The notes under the pieces were generated by a model. That model was not told where the DNA came from, did no database searches, and saw only the letters and a program-made list of their open reading frames with translations. Positions 1 to 8,561 of a stretch of 64,000 nucleotides of DNA are shown one piece after another; position 1 is the stretch's first letter; every line of letters starts with the position of its first letter. The stretch is from NCBI RefSeq assembly GCF_014323705.1, contig NZ_JABVEC010000015.1, forward strand, positions 62,001 to 126,000. Direction: 5' to 3'. The stretch is from Actinomadura alba (GTDB lineage Bacteria > Actinomycetota > Actinomycetes > Streptosporangiales > Streptosporangiaceae). A program made the position numbers and the translations under genes.

Positions 1-803
1 GCCGCCAGCCGTCCGCCGACCAGCGCGACGACGGCGATGAAGACGCCCGTCAGCGCGAGCACGGAGCCGTCGTGCCAGGCCTCGGCGCGCGCCGCGCGGA
101 GCGTCGCGGCCAGCGAGTCGCGGCTGGTGCGCCGGTAGCGCGTGACCGCCGCGGACTCGGCGCCGATGCCCTTGAGCACCCGCAGGCCCGCGACCAGGTC
201 GGCGGCGATCCCGGACGCGTGCGACGCCCGCTCCTGCTCGACGGCGCTGCGGCGCTCCAGCGGCCGGCCCAGCAGGTGCGCCAGCCAGAGCAGCGGGGGA
301 GCACCGAGCAGGACGAGCAGGCCGAGCGGCACCGAGATCCAGAGCAGCGCCACAGCGCCCACGAGCAGCCCGGCCGCGGCGGCCGTCCCGGCGGTCACCG
401 CGATGTTCACCGCACCGACGCGTTTGGCGTCGGCGGTCGCGATGCTGACGAGTGCGCCCGGCAGGCGGCCGGTCTCGGCTCCTCCCCGAGGATCGAGGAC
501 CCGTTCGGTCAGCTCGATCCGCAGGTCGTGCGCGGCGCGTTCGGCGGCGCGTTCGGCGGCGCGGGAACCGAACCGGAAACTGAACGACAGCCCCACGAAA
601 ACCAGGGCCAGCACCGCGATCCAGCGGACGAGCGCGCCGGGGTCCCCGCCCGAGACCGCCTGGTCGATGACGACGCCGACGACGACCGGCACCAGCGCCT
701 CGCCCGCCTGGTGCGCGGCCGCCATCAGCGACCCGGCGGTGACGGGACGCCACTGGGCGGCGATGGCACGGCCGAGAACGTCCTTGCCGGTGCGCACCCT
801 CAT
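1..803 (-). CDS. ABC transporter, siderophore-type half-transporter, N-terminal part (partial)
   Basis: The minus strand is open from an ATG at 803 to the window edge, giving about 267 residues; the C-terminus with the ATP-binding domain lies outside the window. What is visible is an exporter-fold transmembrane domain: a first hydrophobic helix near residues 20-45, a second near 60-75, an arginine-rich cytoplasmic coupling segment, a paired hydrophobic block near 130-165 and a last helix at the edge. A conserved-looking LVAGLRVLKGIGAE stretch is typical of the ABC transmembrane domain. It diverges from a siderophore-interacting protein across an iron box, so by analogy with IrtAB-type systems it probably moves a ferric siderophore. 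That substrate is inference from context; the ABC membrane-domain call is fairly secure. Confidence 0.75.
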   Translation of the reverse strand, partial: MRVRTGKDVLGRAIAAQWRPVTAGSLMAAAHQAGEALVPVVVGVVIDQAVSGGDPGALVRWIAVLALVFVGLSFSFRFGSRAAERAAERAAHDLRIELTERVLDPRGGAETGRLPGALVSIATADAKRVGAVNIAVTAGTAAAAGLLVGAVALLWISVPLGLLVLLGAPPLLWLAHLLGRPLERRSAVEQERASHASGIAADLVAGLRVLKGIGAESAAVTRYRRTSRDSLAATLRAARAEAWHDGSVLALTGVFIAVVALVGGRLA

Positions 804-895
804 ACCTCCGGTCGTTCGCGCGTCGCCGATTCACGGACTCCGTGCGCCCGTGCGGAGTCCGTGACAGTGGGACTCGCACGTGGGTGCGCAAGGGA

Positions 896-914
896 TTAGC
901 TAAGGCTAACCTAA
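896..914 (+). promoter_or_regulatory. Iron box (IdeR/DmdR1-type operator)
   Basis: TTAGCTAAGGCTAACCTAA matches the 19-bp actinobacterial iron-box consensus TTAGGTTAGGCTAACCTAA at 17 of 19 positions. It lies 93 bp upstream of the ABC transporter start at 803 and 82 bp upstream of the siderophore-interacting protein start at 996, so a single iron-dependent repressor could control both divergent genes. Confidence 0.85.
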
Positions 915-995
915 TCAGGTGCCGAGCGGCGTTACCGGTGGAAATATGCCGGATCCCTCGCCGCGATTCGTCCAGAGGCCGCATTCGGAGGCGGA

Positions 996-1772
996 GTGAG
1001 CTCCCCGTACAAGCACTTCATGGCGCAGGTGACCCGGACCACGCGGCCGACGCCGCAGACGGTCCGCGTCACGCTGGGTGGGCTGGAGGGGTTCGGGGGT
1101 GCCGGGCTGGACCACTGGGTCAAGCTGTTCTTCCCGCTGCCCGGCGAGCATCGCCCCGTCTACCCGACCGGCGACGACTGGTGGCGCCGGTGGGGTGCGG
1201 ATCCGGACGCCGTGCGAGCCGTATTCCGCACCTACACGGTCCGGCGGCACCGCCCCGAGGCCGGTGAGATCGACATCGACTTCGTCCTGCACGGCGACAC
1301 CGCTCCGGGGTCCCGCTGGGCGGCGCGCGCCAAGCCCGGCGACCAGGTCGGCGTGTGGGGCCCGGGCGCGATGTACGACCCGTCCCCGGCCGCCGACTGG
1401 CGGCTCATCGCGGGCGACGAGACGGCGCTTCCGGCCATGGCCGCCATCATCGAGACGCTGCCGGCCGGTGCGCGGGCCAGGGTGTTCGTCGAGGTCGCCG
1501 ACGCCGCGGAGGAGCAGCGTTTCGCGACCGACGGCGATGTCCGGGTCGAGTGGCTGCATCGCGACGGTGTCCCGGCCGGTCGCAGCGCCCTCCTGGTCGA
1601 CCGGCTGCGGGCCGCCGACCTGCCGGACGGCCGGCCGTACGCCTGGATCGCGGGAGAGGCCGCGATGGTCAAGGCGCTGCGCCGCCACCTGGTCAACGAT
1701 CGCGGCATCGACCGCGCCGACATCTGCTTCTCGGGTTACTGGCGCCTGGGCAAGACCGAGTACGACGAGTGA
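996..1772 (+). CDS. Siderophore-interacting protein (FAD-dependent ferric-siderophore reductase)
   Basis: This 258-aa cytoplasmic flavoprotein belongs to the ViuB/SIP family, which reduces ferric siderophores to release iron. The N-terminal half carries a ferredoxin-reductase-type FAD domain with RTYTVR at residues 78-83, the flavin-binding arginine/tyrosine motif. The C-terminal half has GDETALPA and AWIAGEAAMVKALRRHL motifs and the family's terminal YWRLGKTEYDE. The GTG start at 996 is chosen because GGAG at 987-990 gives a usable ribosome-binding site and the protein then begins at the expected family position. The upstream iron box implies repression when iron is plentiful, and the divergent ABC transporter is the likely source of its substrate. 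Confidence 0.93.
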   Translation: MSSPYKHFMAQVTRTTRPTPQTVRVTLGGLEGFGGAGLDHWVKLFFPLPGEHRPVYPTGDDWWRRWGADPDAVRAVFRTYTVRRHRPEAGEIDIDFVLHGDTAPGSRWAARAKPGDQVGVWGPGAMYDPSPAADWRLIAGDETALPAMAAIIETLPAGARARVFVEVADAAEEQRFATDGDVRVEWLHRDGVPAGRSALLVDRLRAADLPDGRPYAWIAGEAAMVKALRRHLVNDRGIDRADICFSGYWRLGKTEYDE

Positions 1773-1851
1773 ACGGCGCTCGGGCCGCCGGTCGGGCCCG
1801 CGACCGGATTGCGCCACGATGGCGTGCGGTCATGCACCGCGGATCGGGTAA

Positions 1852-2745
1852 ATGCGGGATGTGGACCTGACGGCGGCGGCTGACGAACTCTACGGGGTCC
1901 CACCCGAGGAGTTCGTCGAGACGCGCAAGCGGCTGGCCGCCGAGGCGAAGGAAGCGGGCGACCGCGAGCTGGTCAAGAGGATCGGTGCGCTGCGACGGCC
2001 CACCATGTCGGCCTGGGCGATCAACCAGCTGGCCCGCTCGGCCCCCGACGAGCTCGGCTGGCTGTCCGACGTCGGAGCGGACCTCCGTACGGAGTGGGCG
2101 GCGGGCCGGCACGTCGGCGGGCTGGACCAGCGGCGTGGCGAGCTCATCGACCTCCTCACCCGCACCGCGCGGACGCTGGCCAGGGATGCCGGACGGCCGC
2201 TCCGCGAGGGGGCGATCCGGGAGGTGGAGGAGACGCTGAACGCCGCCACGATGGACCCGGCGGTCGCCGACGAGGTCCGCTCGGGCCGGCTGACGCAACC
2301 GCGCAGCCACGTCGGATTCATCCCGGCGGGTGTGCCGGCCGAGGCCGCCGACCGGGCCGGCGACGACCGGGCCGGCGACGACCTGGCCGAGAGGGCCCAG
2401 GCGGAGACAACACAGGCCGACAGAACGCGGGCCGACAGAACGCGGGCCGAAAGGGAACGCGAGCGGCTCGCCGAACGGGCCCGGGCCGCGGCGGCCGAGG
2501 CGGCCGAGGCCGACCGGGCACTCGCGGCGCACGACGCGGAGGCCGACGTGGCCGCACAGGCGCACGCCGACCTCGCGGACGAGGCCGAGCGGTTGCGGCG
2601 GCGGCTGGACGACGTCATCGGCCGTCGCGACGCCGCCATGGAACGGCTGACGGCCGCCCGCCGCGACCGGGACCGGGCCGCCGACCGAGCCGAGAAGGCC
2701 CGCCGCGGCTCCGACGAGGCGCGGCGGAACCTTTCCGGGGCGTGA
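1852..2745 (+). CDS. Actinobacterial coiled-coil protein of unknown function
   Basis: The 297-aa product has a globular N-terminal half beginning with a short ELYGVPPEEF motif and a RRPTMSAWAINQLAR motif. I recognise both from uncharacterised actinobacterial proteins. The C-terminal half, from about residue 165, is a long charged coiled coil of Ala/Glu/Arg/Asp heptads with short internal repeats (ADRTR, RAGDD). No signal peptide or membrane segment is visible. ATG 1852 is used; GTG 1861 in the same frame is an alternative. No function can be assigned. Confidence 0.8.
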   Translation: MRDVDLTAAADELYGVPPEEFVETRKRLAAEAKEAGDRELVKRIGALRRPTMSAWAINQLARSAPDELGWLSDVGADLRTEWAAGRHVGGLDQRRGELIDLLTRTARTLARDAGRPLREGAIREVEETLNAATMDPAVADEVRSGRLTQPRSHVGFIPAGVPAEAADRAGDDRAGDDLAERAQAETTQADRTRADRTRAERERERLAERARAAAAEAAEADRALAAHDAEADVAAQAHADLADEAERLRRRLDDVIGRRDAAMERLTAARRDRDRAADRAEKARRGSDEARRNLSGA

Positions 2746-2824
2746 CCACGCCGGAAAGCCCGACCCTCCGCAGCGGCCGCACCCCGCAACAACTCCCCCT
2801 CCGGGACGAATTACGGGACAAGTC

Positions 2825-4042
2825 TTAGGCGAGCGCGCTGCCCTTTCGCCAGGTCTTCCACGGCATCTGCCAGAACGACCACCCGTTCTGCCAGTCCAGT
2901 TTCCGGCGCGAACCCGTGATCTTCACGACGTCGCCGGGCTGCACGGTGCGGTAGAACCAGAGGGCGTCCTTGGGCGGCTGCCGGACGCAGCCGTGGCTGC
3001 AGTTGGCCCGGCCCAGGCAGCCGTAGTCGCCCGCGCTCTGGTGGAGGTACTCCCCGCTGTTGGAGATGCGGACCGCATAGTTGATCAGCTCGTCGTAGTA
3101 GCCGGGGTCGCCCTTCTTCCGGCCGGGCGCGATCATCCGGACGGGATTGCCCTTCTCCATCGTCAGGTGCACGCCGCTCGTCGTCGTGTACTCCATCGTG
3201 CTGCCGTTTCCGGCGCTGATCGGCACGGTCCGCTTCTTCTTGCCGTCGATCTTGACGGTCATCTTGTGCGTCTTCAGGTTCACCGTGCTTATCCGCGATG
3301 CGCCGATCTCGAACGTCCGGCTGAAGTCCTTGAGGGCGTAGACGTCCTTGGCCGCTCGTACCCCGGCCAGGTGGGCGGTGAGCCGGACCGTCTGGTGGGC
3401 GGGCCAATAGGTCTTCGGGCGATAGATCACCTGCTGTCTGCCCACCCACCGCCAGGCGCCCTCGACCGGCTTCTCCGCCTTGACCTCCAGCGCCTTCTCC
3501 ACGGCGTCCTTGTTGTAGACCTCACGGTCGAAGTTGAGGATGATCGGCATCCCGACGCCGTACTTGTCGCCCCGGTTGCCCTCGAGGATCCAGTCCAGCG
3601 AGGTGGAGATCGTCTGAGCGGGCTTCAGGGTCTTGAATTCGCTGTTCGCCTGGGCGCCGGCGCCTTCGGCGTTCTTCGCGGTCGCGGTGACGGTGTGCGC
3701 GGTGGACGGGGGCAGCGTCCAGGTGGACCGCCACTCGGTGCGCTCCGGGTTGAATGTGCCCGGGACGTTCTTCTTTCCGGCCTTGACGGTGACCGTGTCG
3801 AGTGTGCCGCCGGCCGCCTTGACCACCACGCCACCGTCGGGACGTGCCTTCGTGGAACCGTTCGCCGGTGTGATCGACACCTGGGCGGCCGCCGCCTTGC
3901 CCTTGTCCGATCCGCCGGATGTCGAAGACGCGTCCGAGCCCGCCTGACACGCGGTCGTGACCGTCAACGAGAGTGCCAGCAGACCGCCGGCCGTACTAGT
4001 GCGAACACCCCGAACACGCTTGCCGACGCGCAACTGTCCCAC
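2825..4042 (-). CDS. L,D-transpeptidase lipoprotein (LdtMt2-like, YkuD domain)
   Basis: This 405-aa protein is predicted to form 3-3 cross-links in peptidoglycan outside the membrane. Residues 14-32 form a hydrophobic signal segment ending in a Cys at 32 (VTTAC), a slightly non-canonical lipobox, so it is probably a lipoprotein. Ig-like modules occupy roughly residues 50-250, as in LdtMt2. The YkuD catalytic domain follows, with the SHGCVR motif placing the catalytic His at 350 and Cys at 352. A tryptophan-rich tail follows, typical of the actinobacterial class. The start is GTG 4042, with only a weak GAAG before it. The gene stands alone, convergent with the coiled-coil gene. Confidence 0.93.
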   Translation of the reverse strand: MGQLRVGKRVRGVRTSTAGGLLALSLTVTTACQAGSDASSTSGGSDKGKAAAAQVSITPANGSTKARPDGGVVVKAAGGTLDTVTVKAGKKNVPGTFNPERTEWRSTWTLPPSTAHTVTATAKNAEGAGAQANSEFKTLKPAQTISTSLDWILEGNRGDKYGVGMPIILNFDREVYNKDAVEKALEVKAEKPVEGAWRWVGRQQVIYRPKTYWPAHQTVRLTAHLAGVRAAKDVYALKDFSRTFEIGASRISTVNLKTHKMTVKIDGKKKRTVPISAGNGSTMEYTTTSGVHLTMEKGNPVRMIAPGRKKGDPGYYDELINYAVRISNSGEYLHQSAGDYGCLGRANCSHGCVRQPPKDALWFYRTVQPGDVVKITGSRRKLDWQNGWSFWQMPWKTWRKGSALA

Positions 4043-4291
4043 CTTCGGGCAGAACCTCGGACCGGGCCGTGATGCCGGCCGAGGTTTGGTCTACATATGA
4101 GGGAGAGGGCACACAGATCGGACCCTTTTGCTAGCTGACGGTGATCTGTAGGAATAAGTTCCCGCGAATCCTGAGTGGTTCGTGAAATTCCTGACATCGC
4201 GCTGGACCGGTATCGGACAGGACCGTGCAGAGCCGACATCAGCACCCGATTGCGGCCGGAAACTGACCGCAATGACCCGTAGCGTGCTGCC

Positions 4292-5461
4292 ATGGACATC
4301 AGTGACGTGTCCCGCCCGTCTCGACGGAAGAACACCGGGCGGCGAGTGACCCGTCGTGCGCTGGGCCGCGCGACACTGGCACGGCAGCTGTTGCTCAGCC
4401 GCTCGCGGGCGCCCGTGCTCGAAGCGGTGGAGCGGCTGGTCGGCCTGCAGGCGCAGACGCCCCACACCTGGTACCTGGGCCTGGCCGTCCGGCTCGAGGG
4501 CATTCGCCCGGCGGACGTGGCCGACCTGCTCGTACAGCGGAGACTCGTGCGCATCGCGCTCATGCGCTCGACCATTCATCTGGTCACCGCCCGCGACTGC
4601 CTGGAGTTGCGCCCCCTCGTGCAGCCCGTGATCGAGCGCGGTCTGCGGGGGAACTTCGGCAGGGATCTGCTCGGGCTCGACGTCGGTGAGCTGGCCAAGG
4701 CAGGCCGGGAACTGGTCGAGGAACGGCCGCTGACCCCCACGCGCCTCGGCGGCCTGCTGGCCGGGCAGGAGGGGGTCGGCTGGGCCGGCCGGGACCCCGC
4801 CTCGCTCGCCCAGGCCATCCGCGCTCTGGTCCCGCTCGTCCAGGTGCCGCCGCGCGGCGTATGGGGCTCCAGCGGGCCGATCGCCCACACCAGCGCTGAG
4901 GCGTGGCTCGGCGGTCCCCTCGCCGCCGAACCCTCGATCGACGACATGGTCCTGCGCTACCTGGGCGCGTTCGGCCCGGCCACCGTCAAGGACGTGCAGA
5001 CGTGGTCGGGCCTGACCCGGCTGCGCGAGGTCGTCGACCGGCTCCGGCCGCGGCTGGCCACGTTCCTCGACGAGGAGGGACACGAGCTGTTCGACCTGCC
5101 CGACGCGCCGCGGCCGGACGCCGACGCCCCGGCGCCGCCGCGTCTGCTGTACGACTTCGACAACCTGTTGCTCTCCCATGCCGACCGCAGCCGGTTCATC
5201 ACTGACGCCTACCACGAGCAGGCGTACGGCCGGCACGGCCCCATGCCCAACGTCGTGCTCGTTGACGGGCTCACCGCCGGGGACTGGAAGATCACCCGGG
5301 ATGGCGGTGGCACGATCCTGACCATCCGCCCGTACGGCCGCTTCTCGCCCGCGGACGTGGACGCGCTGACCGACGAGGGCGCCCGGATGCTCGCCTTCGC
5401 GGCGGCGGACGCCGACGCCCACGACGTACGGATCGTGCCGGGCCGGTGGCCGCACACCTGA
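4292..5461 (+). CDS. Winged-helix DNA-binding domain protein (HTH_42, AlkZ-like fold)
   Basis: This 389-aa protein has the features of the HTH_42 superfamily, tandem winged helices in the arrangement of the AlkZ/YcaQ DNA glycosylases. The early segment contains LVGLQAQTP near residues 50-58; the QxQ there resembles the glutamine pair that acts in AlkZ glycosylases. RSTIHLVTARDC and a C-terminal LLYDFDNLLLSHADR motif are also typical of the family. Most members are uncharacterised, so glycosylase activity is a possibility rather than a call. It is monocistronic. Its TGA stop is followed directly, in the same frame, by a sigma-factor-like remnant. Confidence 0.82.
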   Translation: MDISDVSRPSRRKNTGRRVTRRALGRATLARQLLLSRSRAPVLEAVERLVGLQAQTPHTWYLGLAVRLEGIRPADVADLLVQRRLVRIALMRSTIHLVTARDCLELRPLVQPVIERGLRGNFGRDLLGLDVGELAKAGRELVEERPLTPTRLGGLLAGQEGVGWAGRDPASLAQAIRALVPLVQVPPRGVWGSSGPIAHTSAEAWLGGPLAAEPSIDDMVLRYLGAFGPATVKDVQTWSGLTRLREVVDRLRPRLATFLDEEGHELFDLPDAPRPDADAPAPPRLLYDFDNLLLSHADRSRFITDAYHEQAYGRHGPMPNVVLVDGLTAGDWKITRDGGGTILTIRPYGRFSPADVDALTDEGARMLAFAAADADAHDVRIVPGRWPHT

Positions 5462-5638
5462 CCTTCCGGGCGCGACAACCGCCGTCCGTTCGCGCTCATG
5501 GCCCGCACGGCGCTGAGCCGCACGCCGCTGAGCCGCATCTCGCTCGTCGTCCTGCGCGTCGAGGATGGGGCGGTGGCCGAGGTGACGGTCTTCGGCGCCG
5601 ATCTCGTGCCGGCGTTCGGCCTGCCGCTGACGCTCTGA
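5462..5638 (+). pseudogene. C-terminal remnant of an ECF sigma factor with SnoaL-like domain
   Basis: About 59 codons follow the preceding stop, and an ATG at 5498 opens the last 46. The tail reads RISLVVLRVEDGAVAEVTVF and ends in FGLPLTL. This closely resembles the extreme C-terminus of SigG-type ECF sigma factors, whose SnoaL-like domain ends in a phrase of the type DGRIAEITAF...FGLP. Nothing resembling sigma region 2 or 4 precedes it, so it is read as a deletion remnant. A genuine 46-aa peptide is possible but less likely. Confidence 0.45.
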
Positions 5639-5732
5639 CCCGAGACGGCGAGACGTTCTGACCCGGGTGACCCGTGCGGATCTGAAGACGGCCTTGACAG
5701 TCCAGGGTGGTGACCATCGACAATGAGGTGAT

Positions 5733-5751
5733 TTAGGCAAGCCTAACCTTA
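5733..5751 (+). promoter_or_regulatory. Iron box upstream of isochorismate-synthase-like gene
   Basis: TTAGGCAAGCCTAACCTTA matches the iron-box consensus at 15 of 19 positions. It ends immediately before a strong AGGAGGGG ribosome-binding site (5751-5758) and the GTG start at 5763. A bound repressor would cover the transcription or translation start region. Confidence 0.75.
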
Positions 5752-5762
5752 GGAGGGGTGCC

Positions 5763-7061
5763 GTGGTCGATTCCGGAGACGGTGCGGGCGAGCAGCGGCG
5801 CTCAGCGGGATTCGGCTGCCTGGGGGTGCCGAGCTCGCGCCGCGGCAGGGCCCGGAGCGGACCGGCCGCGCGCTCGCCGCGGCTGCGCGGCACGGGTTCC
5901 GGCCGGCCCCCCGTGTCGGCCGCCGCTCTCGGGGCCGCCCGTGCGCACGCCGCCGCGACCGCCGACCCGGCGCCGGGACCGCTGGACGGTTACACCCCGG
6001 GGGACTGCTTCCTCTTCGCGTCGGCGCGTTACACGTTGCTGGCCCACGGCGTGTTCGCCGCGATATCGGCGGGCGACCGCGGCACCCTGCCGTGGCGTGC
6101 GGCCAAGGCGCTGCGAGACGCCGGATCGGCCGGGCATCCCCGGCCCGTCATCGCCGGCGTCCTCCCGCCCGGCACCGGTGTGCCCACCTGGCTGGTGATA
6201 CCCGCCCGCGTCCACTGGGCGGCGCCACTGCGACCGGGCCCGCCCCCGAATCGTTTCCCGGTCGCGCACGCGGCACTCCGCGACGTGCCCGGCCCGGCGG
6301 CGTTCCGCACGGGGGTCGAGACCGCTCTGACCCGTCTCGGCACCGGTGGGCTCGACGAGATCGCGCTCACCCGCTCCCTGCACCTGGCCGGGCTGACCGG
6401 GACCGACCAGCGGGAGTTGCTCCGCAACCTCGGCCGGGCCGATCCCTGCTCCCATCTGTACGCGGCGGACCTGCCGGTGAACCGCACACTGCTCGGCGCG
6501 AGCCCCGTGCCGCTGGTCCGGCGTACGGGTGACCGGATGCTCGCCCACGCGCTCGGGGACTCCGCTCCACGGGGCGCCGACCCCGAGACCGACCGCCGCC
6601 GTGCCGCCGCGCTCATCGGCTCGGCCGTCAGCCGGCGCCGGCACGCGCTGACGGTGGACGCGGCAGCGGCGGCGCTGAGCCCGTACTGCCGCGGTCTCGA
6701 CGTTCCCGGCCAGCCTTCGCTCATCTGCACCCCGACCATGTGGCATCTGTCGACCCGGTTGAGCGGGCGCCTCACAGTTCCTGAGGCCTCGGCTCTGGCG
6801 CTCGCCGCCGCGCTGCGTCAGGGCCCGGCGGACGAGCCGTACGGCCGTAACTTCCACCGCAGCGCCGTGGGCTGGTGCGACGCCTCCGGCGACGGTGAAT
6901 GGGTGGTCGCCGATGCCTGTGCCGAGATCGGCGCGGATCAGATGCGCCTGTTCACCGGATGCGACGTCGTGGCCGGAACCGATCCCGACGTCGAACTGGC
7001 CGGCACCTCCGCCAGACTGCGCACGCTGCTGACGGCCCTCGGGGTGGATCGCCAGGCCTGA
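5763..7061 (+). CDS. Isochorismate-synthase-like protein with substituted active site (probable pseudoenzyme)
   Basis: The 432-aa product aligns by eye along the whole isochorismate synthase fold (EntC/DhbC/MenF): FLFASARYTLLAHGVFAAI at 83-101, LTRSLHL at 202-208, LLGASP at 243-248, APRG at 268-271, TMWHLSTRLSG at 325-335 and AVGWCDASGDGEWVV at 368-382. The catalytic positions are replaced. The base lysine is E199, the general acid Glu of GASPE is V249, SxKDREEH reads SAVSRRRH (287-294), the Arg of IRCAE is A385, and Glu and Lys of the ET..K motif are G414 and R418. The HPTPAVxG stretch is missing around 351-358. The frame is intact, and an iron box plus strong ribosome-binding site precede it. 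Iron-regulated expression of a non-catalytic relative is inferred; chorismate conversion is unlikely. Confidence 0.8.
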   Translation: MVDSGDGAGEQRRSAGFGCLGVPSSRRGRARSGPAARSPRLRGTGSGRPPVSAAALGAARAHAAATADPAPGPLDGYTPGDCFLFASARYTLLAHGVFAAISAGDRGTLPWRAAKALRDAGSAGHPRPVIAGVLPPGTGVPTWLVIPARVHWAAPLRPGPPPNRFPVAHAALRDVPGPAAFRTGVETALTRLGTGGLDEIALTRSLHLAGLTGTDQRELLRNLGRADPCSHLYAADLPVNRTLLGASPVPLVRRTGDRMLAHALGDSAPRGADPETDRRRAAALIGSAVSRRRHALTVDAAAAALSPYCRGLDVPGQPSLICTPTMWHLSTRLSGRLTVPEASALALAAALRQGPADEPYGRNFHRSAVGWCDASGDGEWVVADACAEIGADQMRLFTGCDVVAGTDPDVELAGTSARLRTLLTALGVDRQA

Positions 7062-7174
7062 CCGGAGAGTGATCTCGGCGCCGATGTCCAGATCCGGCAC
7101 GGCGAGCACCTGTTCCGTGAGTCTCGAATCTTGGGAGACTGGTCTTCATCTCTCGCCGGACGAGCGGAGCCGCG

Positions 7175-7669
7175 GTGTCGAAGGTCGTGTCATTCGGGCT
7201 CGTGCTGCTCTGCCTTGTGGGCTGCTCCGCGGATGGGCGGCCCGAGCGCGGGGCGGGGTCCCGCTCGGCGGCCGGTCCGCCCGCGAACGACGGTGCTCGC
7301 TGCGAATCCCCGTCGCCGATTCGCCCCTGGAGAGGCGGGTTTCCCGAAGTGGGGGCGTCCGGCCCGGGTGTTCGGCTCTGGGGCTTGATCATGCATCAGA
7401 GGGGGGCACTGCCGCCACGGGTCGGCGAGGAGCTGAAGATCGTCTGGCGGATGACCGGCTCGGGCGATCTGACGTTGTCGATGATCGATCCCGGCGGCCG
7501 GCCCGCCAAGCTCCTATGGGGACCGGACCCGCACGGTGGCAGCAGCTACGACCGGCCCGGTGACGAGTGGGGAGCGGGCTATCGCTTCACCCACGCGGGC
7601 TGCTGGCTGCTGCGGGCGACCCGGGGCGGGGCGACCGCCGACGTACGGATGGACGTCGCCGCGCATTGA
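7175..7669 (+). CDS. Small secreted lipoprotein, conserved, unknown function
   Basis: The 164-aa protein begins with a short hydrophobic signal ending in the lipobox LVGC (Cys 17), so it is probably lipid-anchored outside the membrane. The mature part has a WRMTGSGDL segment, a WGPDPHGGSSYDRPGDEWG segment and a late GCW, which resemble a family of uncharacterised actinobacterial lipoproteins. The start is GTG 7175, and no strong ribosome-binding site is visible. It follows the iron-regulated gene by 113 bp. No function is assigned. Confidence 0.78.
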   Translation: MSKVVSFGLVLLCLVGCSADGRPERGAGSRSAAGPPANDGARCESPSPIRPWRGGFPEVGASGPGVRLWGLIMHQRGALPPRVGEELKIVWRMTGSGDLTLSMIDPGGRPAKLLWGPDPHGGSSYDRPGDEWGAGYRFTHAGCWLLRATRGGATADVRMDVAAH

Positions 7670-7758
7670 CGGCCGGTCCGGCATCGGCGCGGCCACCTGG
7701 GTGTGACGCAAGCTCTGTGAGGGGCGTTAGAGCCGATGTCACCGGGTAGGGGACCAGG

Positions 7759-8553
7759 GTGATCATTGACCTGACCGGCAGGACCGCGTTCGTGAGCGGC
7801 TCGACCCAGGGCATCGGGCGCGTGATCGCCGCGCGGCTCGCGGCGGCCGGCGCCGAGACCACCATCAACGGGCGCGACGACGACCGGGTCCGCGCCGTCG
7901 TCGACGAACTGCGCGCCCAGTCACCGGACGCGCGCATCGACGGGATCGCGGCTGACGTGTCCCGGCCGGAGGGGGCCCAGGCGGTGTTCGAGGCGCTGCC
8001 CGACGTGGACGTGCTCGTCAACAACCTCGGCATCTTCTCGGCGCAGCCCGTCCTCGAGATCGACGACGACACCTGGCGGCGCTTCTGGGAGGTCAACGTG
8101 ATGTCGGGCGTCCGCCTGACCCGCCACTACCTTCCCGGCATGCGCGATCGAGGCTGGGGCCGCGTGCAGTTCATGGCCAGCGACTCGGCGGTGGTGATCC
8201 CCGAGGAGATGGTCCATTACGGCGTCACGAAGACGGCGCTGCTCGGTGTGTCGCGCGGCTTCGCCAAGGCGATGGCGGGCACGGGCGTGACCGTCAACGC
8301 GGTGATCGCCGGGCCCACCCGTACCAGGGGGGTCGAGAACTTCGTCCGGAGCCTCGTGGGAGATGAGCTGCCCTGGGAACAGGCTCAGGACGAGTTCATG
8401 AAACACCACCGGCCGAACTCACTTCTCCGGCGGCTGATCGAGCCCGAGGAGATCGCCAACATGGTGGTCTATCTCAGCTCCGACCACGCCTCGGCCACCA
8501 CGGGCGGAGCGCTGCGCGCCGACGGGGGCTACGTCGACAGTATCCTTCCCTGA
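7759..8553 (+). CDS. SDR family oxidoreductase
   Basis: This 264-aa short-chain dehydrogenase/reductase is close to the usual family length. The Rossmann glycine motif reads SGSTQGIG near residues 14-21, NNLG follows near 93-96, the catalytic serine lies in FMASDSA and the YxxxK pair reads YGVTK near 155-159. The C-terminal ALRADGGY is the usual cofactor-binding tail. The NAD(P)-dependent substrate cannot be told from the sequence. GTG 7759 is used as start. It is followed by a broken acetyltransferase on the other strand. Confidence 0.92.
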   Translation: MIIDLTGRTAFVSGSTQGIGRVIAARLAAAGAETTINGRDDDRVRAVVDELRAQSPDARIDGIAADVSRPEGAQAVFEALPDVDVLVNNLGIFSAQPVLEIDDDTWRRFWEVNVMSGVRLTRHYLPGMRDRGWGRVQFMASDSAVVIPEEMVHYGVTKTALLGVSRGFAKAMAGTGVTVNAVIAGPTRTRGVENFVRSLVGDELPWEQAQDEFMKHHRPNSLLRRLIEPEEIANMVVYLSSDHASATTGGALRADGGYVDSILP

Positions 8554-8561
8554 CCGGCGGG

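Noticed and set aside
5459..5638. Possible selenocysteine read-through of the TGA ending the winged-helix gene into the in-frame sigma-like tail
   Set aside because: The genome has Sec machinery, but the tail belongs to an unrelated family, no convincing SECIS hairpin was seen right after the TGA, and the winged-helix protein already has full length.
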